DNA of 64,000 bases from Aricia agestis (lineage: Eukaryota > Arthropoda > Insecta > Lepidoptera > Lycaenidae): NCBI RefSeq assembly GCF_905147365.1, contig NC_056418.1, positions 8,865,262 through 8,929,261 of the forward strand, in the 5' to 3' direction. The translations under genes and the position numbers were made by a program. The notes under the pieces were generated by a model, which saw only the letters and a list, made by a program, of their open reading frames with translations, was not told the origin of the DNA and ran no database searches. Below, in pieces: positions 58,849-64,000 of this stretch (the first letter of the stretch is position 1; each line of letters begins with the position of its first letter).

Positions 58849-58997
58849 TCCCGGTGAACTTCGTGTCACTTTAAAATCTTCCCTAGACTTCTACGAATAT
58901 TTTAAGACTAAAATCAGCCCAATCCGTTCAGCCGTTTTCGAGTTTTAGCGCGACTAACACATTTGAAAAACCATTTTTATACTTATACTTATAAGAA
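58849..58997 (+). repeat. Interspersed repeat, copy 2
   Basis: CTAGCTGTCCCGGTGAACTT ... CAGCCGTTTTCGAGTTTTAG; partner of 53599..53757. Confidence 0.6.
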
Positions 58998-59220
58998 GAT
59001 TAGGTACATAAGTAAGTATTTGCAAATTCGTAGTTTAAAGTAAGGTTAATTTGAAAATCTGAAATAATATTCTAATAAAGAATTGGTTGATAGGCAGATT
59101 ATAGTGAAGTGTGAACCAACGTAAATTTTGGTACTTACATCATAAACCATAGATTTTAGAGAACTCTCAAGCGATACTGCTGTTTTCATAATAAAACTGT
59201 TTTTAGTGGCCATTAATATT

Positions 59221-59383
59221 GTACTATCAGAGAAGTTGATTCCTAGGAATATGGGGGACCTACGTAGTTTGATCGCGTTACGTCAAACCCATCCGACTGA
59301 TAACAACTAACATAGAATTCACATAAGCCGGCCACATGACGTAGGCCCGTCAACTGCCTACAAATCAATTTCCTCAATGGTAC
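59221..59383. mobile_element. TIR element of the TTGATTCCTAGGCA family
   Basis: GTACTATCAGAGAAGTTGAT ... ATCAATTTCCTCAATGGTAC. Confidence 0.7.
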
Positions 59384-59633
59384 ATTCGCTATATTTATTT
59401 CAATTTGAACCTACTTAAAAATGAAACATGTCCACAATAACATAACATATATGCACAATAGACATAACTACCAGTAGTTCGACTGCAAAGAAACGGACAG
59501 GTTTCAATATCTGTCAAATTCGTCGGGTTTCACTAGGATTATGAACGGAATGTGACTCGCGCTGGCTGATATAATTTATTTTTAAATATTTAAAATAAAG
59601 ATTTCAAAATTGGATTCTGTCAATTTTAATCGC

Positions 59634-59817
59634 ATGTGCCAAAACACAAACAACTATACGACCAAAGAGGAACACGTCCAGCGAATATGTCATAGTTTTA
59701 AATTCGTAGGTAACAATTTAACAACCCTAGCGACGATTTTCGTCATAATACGTCAAATTGAAAAATTTCAACATCAGTTCGTCGGCACACTCTATCATTC
59801 TGTCTACTCTGATATAG
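59634..59817 (+). CDS. Candidate first coding exon, unrecognised
   Basis: From the ATG at 59634 the frame codes about 61 residues (MCQNTNNYTTKEEHVQRICH..) and meets a perfect donor, ATAG|GTAAGT, at 59817/59818. The peptide has a charged start and then a hydrophobic helix (NNLTTLATIFVIIRQI), so it could be a signal, membrane or buried segment. No family is recognised. No matching acceptor exon is evident before the window ends. The frame opens 24 bases earlier only with TTG. It is either the 5' exon of a gene extending beyond 64 kb or chance. Confidence 0.3.
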
Positions 59818-60439
59818 GTAAGTGGAATATCTTTGACATACTTGCCAATATAATATTATGCTGTATCATACATTAGTCTGATGCATTATATTTTTATTGA
59901 TTGTTCAACAGTTTATTTAATTAATCAGACAGATTCTGTACCTATTTGCTTTTTTGCTGCTGTAAGTGTAACGATGGCAAAAAATGCATTGTGTAATGTG
60001 TAGTCTTTAACAAGAAAATACATGTTTGTAAGTATCTTTTATTTTTTAGCCCCATTAAAAAAAGAAATAAATAATGATTCAAATTATAATTCACAATATT
60101 ATTATGTATTTAAATGATAATAATTTGTGCTTAGTTTAGTAGTTCTCTAGTTACAGCTTGTAATTTTCTGGTACGTGGAATGTAGTTTTTTAAAGATATA
60201 AATATTATTTATCGCTACCTCGAGCACTTAGGTAATAGATGGTAATAGGTACTTACCGATAAAAAGTTATGAAAATTATGCGAAATTGAAATTACTAGCT
60301 CTATCAAAACATTATTATATTATCTAATATTTTATGTTATGTATTGTGCAATATTATTGACCGTCTAGCCTGGTCTAGCGTTAATAATTAATATTGAACG
60401 TCCGCCTTTCAATCTAATTGTCAAATAAGTTGTTCAATA
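59818..60439. other. Intergenic or intron, nothing recognised
   Basis: AT-rich. Confidence 0.35.
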
Positions 60440-60778
60440 AAATACTGTTATTATCTCCTTCTTCTAATATATTCAAAAATTCTCGTGTCACAATGTTAGG
60501 CCGCGTACTCCTCCGAAACGGCTTTACTGATTTTAACCAAATTTTATATGCATATTCAGCGGGTCTGAGAATCGGCTACTGGGTACATATTATATTGATA
60601 AGTGCATTTGTTGAATAAATAATAGTAAATAATTACAACTTGAGACTGACGGCGACTATTGTTTGTGCGACGGGATAGCGATGGACGTTGCCATGGTGAC
60701 ATACTTATTTAGTCACTTCAATAAAATAATATGGGTTAATACTTTATATGGCAAAGAAACGTTTGCCGGGACAGCTAG
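60440..60778 (+). repeat. Interspersed repeat
   Basis: CTCCTCCGAAACGGCTTTACTGA-like head and CGTTTGCCGGGACAGCTAGT end, phrases common in lepidopteran interspersed elements; the CTAG end suggests a Helitron-like unit. Confidence 0.45.
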
Positions 60779-60799
60779 TCATAATATCATTATTATTGT

Positions 60800-61989
60800 A
60801 GGTCTAGGGGCCCGCTTAGTCTGGGGGCGATACCAGTCCGTCCACGTCGTGTCCCTGGGCACCTCCCCCGTGCCATCTTGAGCCTTTACGCGGTGACACC
60901 GGAGGGGTGGCTGAACGCCGCTATGGGCGAGTGTTTTGTTTGGCTGCGCCCGCAGTGTGAAGAACGGGCCTGCGACCCTGGGTGTCCGAGTTTTGTAGCG
61001 ATGAGCAGTTACAGGAAGGAAAATAATCTCCGGGTGGGTCCCGGTCCCGATGGGGTCGGGGAATCCCATACGTCACCTTCGGGATTCCCCGTATACGGAG
61101 GGGTCCGCGTATACGGAGGGGCCACTTACTGCGAGGAGGGAAGGGAGGAAGAGAGGCGCGAAGACGCGCGAAAGTTCTAAGCCGGTGCCCCTAACCGCAC
61201 CGGCCAAGGAATCAATCATCGATGAAGACACCGATTTCTCCGTGCTGCGGCACGGAGAAATCGGTGTTTTCATGTCTTCAACGGCTCCGAGCCGTTTCAG
61301 CGCATTAGGCTGCGGCCCAATGCGCTGAAATGGCTCGGAGCCTTAATCAATAAGAAGATTGCGAGTGGCGATACGGACGGCATAAGACGTGACTACTTGG
61401 AGTTCGTCTATGGCTGTCCGGTTCGCAACTACTCCACCGATCGAGACAGCGAGGTCTGTTACTCGACTTCCGGCAGCAACATGTCGCTGGCCTCCGAGGA
61501 GTCGCGGAGGTGCCGGCTGAAAGAGAGCCACCAATGGCTAAAAGTAATCCAATGGCTGAAAAGAAGCAGAGGATGGCAGCAGCGGAAGAGGCGGGGCCAT
61601 CACACGCACCCGCCGCTAGCGTGCCGCCTAAAGGAGTGAAGAAGAAGAGAAGAATAAAAAAGTCGCTGGCCGCACGAGAGGCCAAACAGGCGAGGGTATG
61701 AACACCCGCCCTGTCTGGGACTGACCCCTCGTGGTCCAGAGTGGAGCCGCGAGGGAGGAAAAAGAAGGGAAAGGGAGCTGCCAAAAAGGCAGCCGCCAAG
61801 AGAAAAAAAGAAGAGGAAGCTGCGTCTGCGCAAATTACTCTCACGCTGGAGAAGGGGGTGGACCAGAGCGTGACGTACGCTTCCATACTCAAGGAGGCGC
61901 CGAGCTGGATCGACCTTGAGGAGGTAGGGATCTACCAGAGAAGGAACAAGGTTCGATTCCGGCGGGCGGGACATTTTATGACACAATAA
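60800..61989 (+). pseudogene. 5' part of a probable R1-clade LINE (ORF1 remnant)
   Basis: This is a sharply GC-rich island. The first ~500 bases look like a 5' UTR with two strong hairpins (ACCGATTTCTCCGTG.. at ~61229, GGCTCCGAGCCGTTTCAGCG.. at ~61282). Gag-like text in shifting frames follows: a basic stretch (KKKRRIKKSLAAREAKQA; RKKKGKGAAKKAAAKRKK), then VTYASILKEAPSWIDLEEVGI, which resembles the TYA..L..A...IDL..LGI block of R1/TRAS ORF1 proteins. The frame stops at 61987..61989. No reverse transcriptase follows, so the 3' part is missing. The long antisense frames here reflect GC content. Confidence 0.5.
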
Positions 61990-62180
61990 TATTTATTCCA
62001 ACAAGTATGTGATTTTATTTTAGCAAGATATTTAAATTACGCCTTAATAATTCCTGTAGCAAATTCTGCACAAACACTAACGCCTTTTAAATTCTCATAG
62101 CAAAGTGTTTGTAAACCATAAGTTTCGAAATATTTTTACATTGTGCGACCATCTGATATGCATTGCAGACCAACATTCAT
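61990..62180. other. Intergenic, nothing recognised
   Basis: AT-rich. Confidence 0.35.
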
Positions 62181-62638
62181 GTACCATCGAGGAAATTGAT
62201 TCCTAGGCAGTTGACGACCTGCATCATTTGGTCGGCTTATATCAATTCATTGTTAAAGCTTAAAGCTGTGATCGGTCGGATGGGTTTGACTTAACGCGAC
62301 CAAATTACATTAGGTCCGCCATCTGCCTATAGCAGTGGTCCCCAATCTTTTTTTCATTTTCATTTTCCACCAACGTGGTTTGGTCTTGGTGTCGCGGGCC
62401 GCAACAAAAATTTTTAGCGTTAAAAAAATAACGTTCATCTAAATTAACGATTTAAAAGTGAAAAAACTTGACTTTCACGACGACTTTACATTATTTTGCC
62501 GGTGGTCGTTTTCAAAATGGTTTAACATCACGCGGGCCACAAATAAAGTCCCGGCGGGCCACATGCGGCCCGCGGGCCCCGGGTTGGGGATAGCTGGCCT
62601 ATTGGCTACACCTAAGGATTCAACTTCTCTGATAGTAC
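62181..62638. mobile_element. TIR element of the TTGATTCCTAGGCA family, interrupted
   Basis: GTACCATCGAGGAAATTGAT ... CAACTTCTCTGATAGTAC. Its right arm is split by the hAT element 62333..62596. Confidence 0.72.
62333..62596. mobile_element. hAT-type element, 264 bp
   Basis: Ends CAGTGGTCCCCAA / TTGGGGATAGCTG with 8-bp flanks GCCTATAG (62325..62332) and GCCTATTG (62597..62604), one mismatch. The 3' end holds GGCGGGCCACATGCGGCCCG, typical of the CAGTGGTTCCCAA hAT group. Confidence 0.75.
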
Positions 62639-63004
62639 CATAAGTACCGTAAGCAGTAAGCACAAAACCCATTCTAAGCTGAATAAAAAAAAACTTATTA
62701 CTTACGTATAATAGGTCAATAATAAATAATAATGTTCTTTGAACATATCCGAAAAATATATCCAAAATTCTTGCTAAACAGAGGATTACCTGCAATAATT
62801 GTATGGCGTACTATGCGTTGTAACCTACATCGGAATTATAATGCCAATAACTCAGAAATGTACGATACAGAATCGGCCAGCTGATAGTTGCAAGCGAACT
62901 AGTGACACTCACGTCTAAATGACAATGTTCTTTCTTACGAGGGCTGTTTGAAAAGTTCTCAGCCTAACATAATGAGCTATTTCACCGAGCTTTGTATTTG
63001 TAGG
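62639..63004. other. Intergenic, nothing recognised
   Basis: AT-rich. Confidence 0.35.
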
Positions 63005-63085
63005 TATTCGATGAAAATGACATTTTCTAAAAATGATTCCTAGCTAGATCGATTTATCGCCCCCGAAACCCCTTTTATACTATAT
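63005..63085. repeat. Interspersed repeat fragment
   Basis: AATGACATTTTCTAAAAATG.. shared with 10900..10980. Confidence 0.5.
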
Positions 63086-63175
63086 ATTTTAGTTATTTTC
63101 ATAGTAGGATGTCATATGGAATCCTTTTATGGGGAAACGCTGCCGACATTAATACAATATTTGGACGTAGTTAAG

Positions 63176-63381
63176 CAGAAAGGACTCAACCCACACAAAG
63201 TCACTTTTGAGTTATTGACGTTTGAAGTTTCAGCTTGAATTTCTTTATCACAAAGTTACATTAACAAAACAAAGAGTTGCTTATTTTAAATAATAGTTCA
63301 CATTTTATTGGCCCGTCATTTATTTTTTATATATTTTGCAATAAATTTAAAGATATTAAGTGAAATGTGGGTTGAGTCCTT
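63176..63381. repeat. Inverted repeat
   Basis: AAGGACTCAACCCACAC / TGTGGGTTGAGTCCTT, with a third related AGAAAGGACTCA near 63430. It may mark an end of a transposon that includes the frame at 63561. Confidence 0.45.
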
Positions 63382-63512
63382 ATTAATATTCTCAACTTTG
63401 TAGAGACAGGTATTTTTTTTTAATTTCTCAGAAAGGACTCATAACTACCCTTTGACTGGAAAATAAGCTATAAAAGAAAACAAAATAAGTTAAATTAATA
63501 AAAAGTTATGTA

Positions 63513-63518
63513 TTTATT
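63513..63518 (-). terminator. Candidate poly(A) signal for the 63561 frame
   Basis: AATAAA on -, 43 nt after the stop of the frame at 63561..63815. Confidence 0.35.
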
Positions 63519-63560
63519 GACCTTGATAATAAAGCTTGTAAAAACACACAAAAAACCTTA

Positions 63561-63815
63561 TTAAAATAATTTAAAAACATCGAAAATCACGCAAGAATTG
63601 GCGCGCAAATTAATTTCCTCCATCCTCTGGTCAAAATAGAGGGTGGGTCCGTATCCATCAACATCCTCGTTGATATTGGCGTGTCCCATAAGATAATTAT
63701 AAAATGCATGGCAGTCGTCTGGTATTAAACTGCACATTGACCGAAGATCTTCAAGCTTTGCTTGTGAAATGAGTTTGCCTTGGGGCCAAAGAACTTCAAA
63801 ATCTTCTTCCAAAAA
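63561..63815 (-). CDS. Unrecognised terminal-exon-like frame, possibly transposon-derived
   Basis: About 84 codons (LEEDFEVLWPQGKLISQAKLEDL..) with balanced composition and a stop at 63561..63563. There is no ATG at the start and an in-frame TAA lies just upstream; AATTTTTGGAAG could be an acceptor. The pattern W..GK.IS.AK..DL.SM...IP...H.FY resembles C-terminal segments of uncharacterised arthropod transposon-linked proteins, from memory only. A poly(A) signal follows. Upstream sequence (63846 on) is LTR-like, so the gene may be interrupted. Confidence 0.35.
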   Translation of the reverse strand, partial: FLEEDFEVLWPQGKLISQAKLEDLRSMCSLIPDDCHAFYNYLMGHANINEDVDGYGPTLYFDQRMEEINLRANSCVIFDVFKLF

Positions 63816-63845
63816 TTACATTATAGCACCCTTGTTTTTTTTGGA

Positions 63846-64000
63846 ATTGATCTTGTGGCGCTACCCACAATTCGCCTAACAATCCTGCATCGTGCTATCA
63901 AAGTGGGCTTTGGCCTGACCGATACCGCAAGTCTTCGAGGGGGGAGTGATGTTGTGGTGGTACCCACAATTCGCCTAGCAATCACAATAAAAATCCTGCA
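63846..64000 (+). mobile_element. Possible LTR retrotransposon end
   Basis: The phrase TTGTGG.G.TACCCACAATTC occurs twice (63852 and 63953). The purine run GAGGGGGGAGTGA at 63938..63950 directly precedes TGTTGTGG, like a polypurine tract before an LTR start (TG). It is cut by the window edge. Confidence 0.4.

Noticed and set aside
61347..61892. 181-codon frame on the - strand
   Set aside because: It lies antisense to the GC-rich LINE remnant; low-complexity Ser/Phe/Ala text explained by base composition.

Overview
The window is AT-rich nuclear DNA from an insect, almost certainly a moth or butterfly. It carries genes with short exons and GT-AG introns, and dense non-autonomous transposons of types common in Lepidoptera: Helitron-like units with a TC..ATACTAATATTATAAA head and (GTCT)n run, short terminal-inverted-repeat (TIR) elements, tRNA-derived SINEs and LINE tails. 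No prokaryotic features are seen.

Three host genes can be supported. (1) The last three exons of a Sec1/Munc18-family gene, best matched to SCFD2, lie on the + strand (1451..7891). The open 3' part of an RNA-virus-like superfamily-1 helicase lies just upstream (2..931), probably in an SCFD2 intron. (2) A complete ten-exon gamma-glutamyltransferase (glutathione hydrolase) gene runs on the - strand from 49677 to 13022. All nine splice junctions keep frame and give a 640-residue type II membrane protein. The terminal exon (13022..13171) and the exon carrying the catalytic threonine (15860..16050) had to be read directly from the sequence. (3) A small intronless NUPR1/p8-like stress gene (43998..44201, -) sits inside GGT intron 2 with its own TATA box, initiator and a UPRE-like site. 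The two larger genes are convergent (tail to tail).

Most of the rest is mobile DNA. Notable structures are: a 3.57-kb hAT-type element (2355..5921) inside a 128-bp TIR element; a ~157-bp satellite (9957..10860); piggyBac-type TTAA elements (13941..14413, 44714..45188, 37460..38022); a ~190-bp satellite ending in a ~440-bp-arm inverted duplication (21045..22897); a complete but dead Tc1 element (47435..49038); a decayed mariner (41461..42105); a LINE 3' end (40758..41275); and the 5' part of a probable R1-clade LINE (60800..61989). Beyond 49.7 kb no host gene is certain. A possible first exon (59634..59817) and a possible terminal exon (63561..63815) are flagged.

Functionally, GGT cleaves extracellular glutathione and NUPR1 proteins are stress-response chromatin factors, so the nested pair could share stress control; that is inference. 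The main oddity is in the GGT active site: the residue at the position of human Glu420 is Val (490), and that of human Thr399 is Ser (469).
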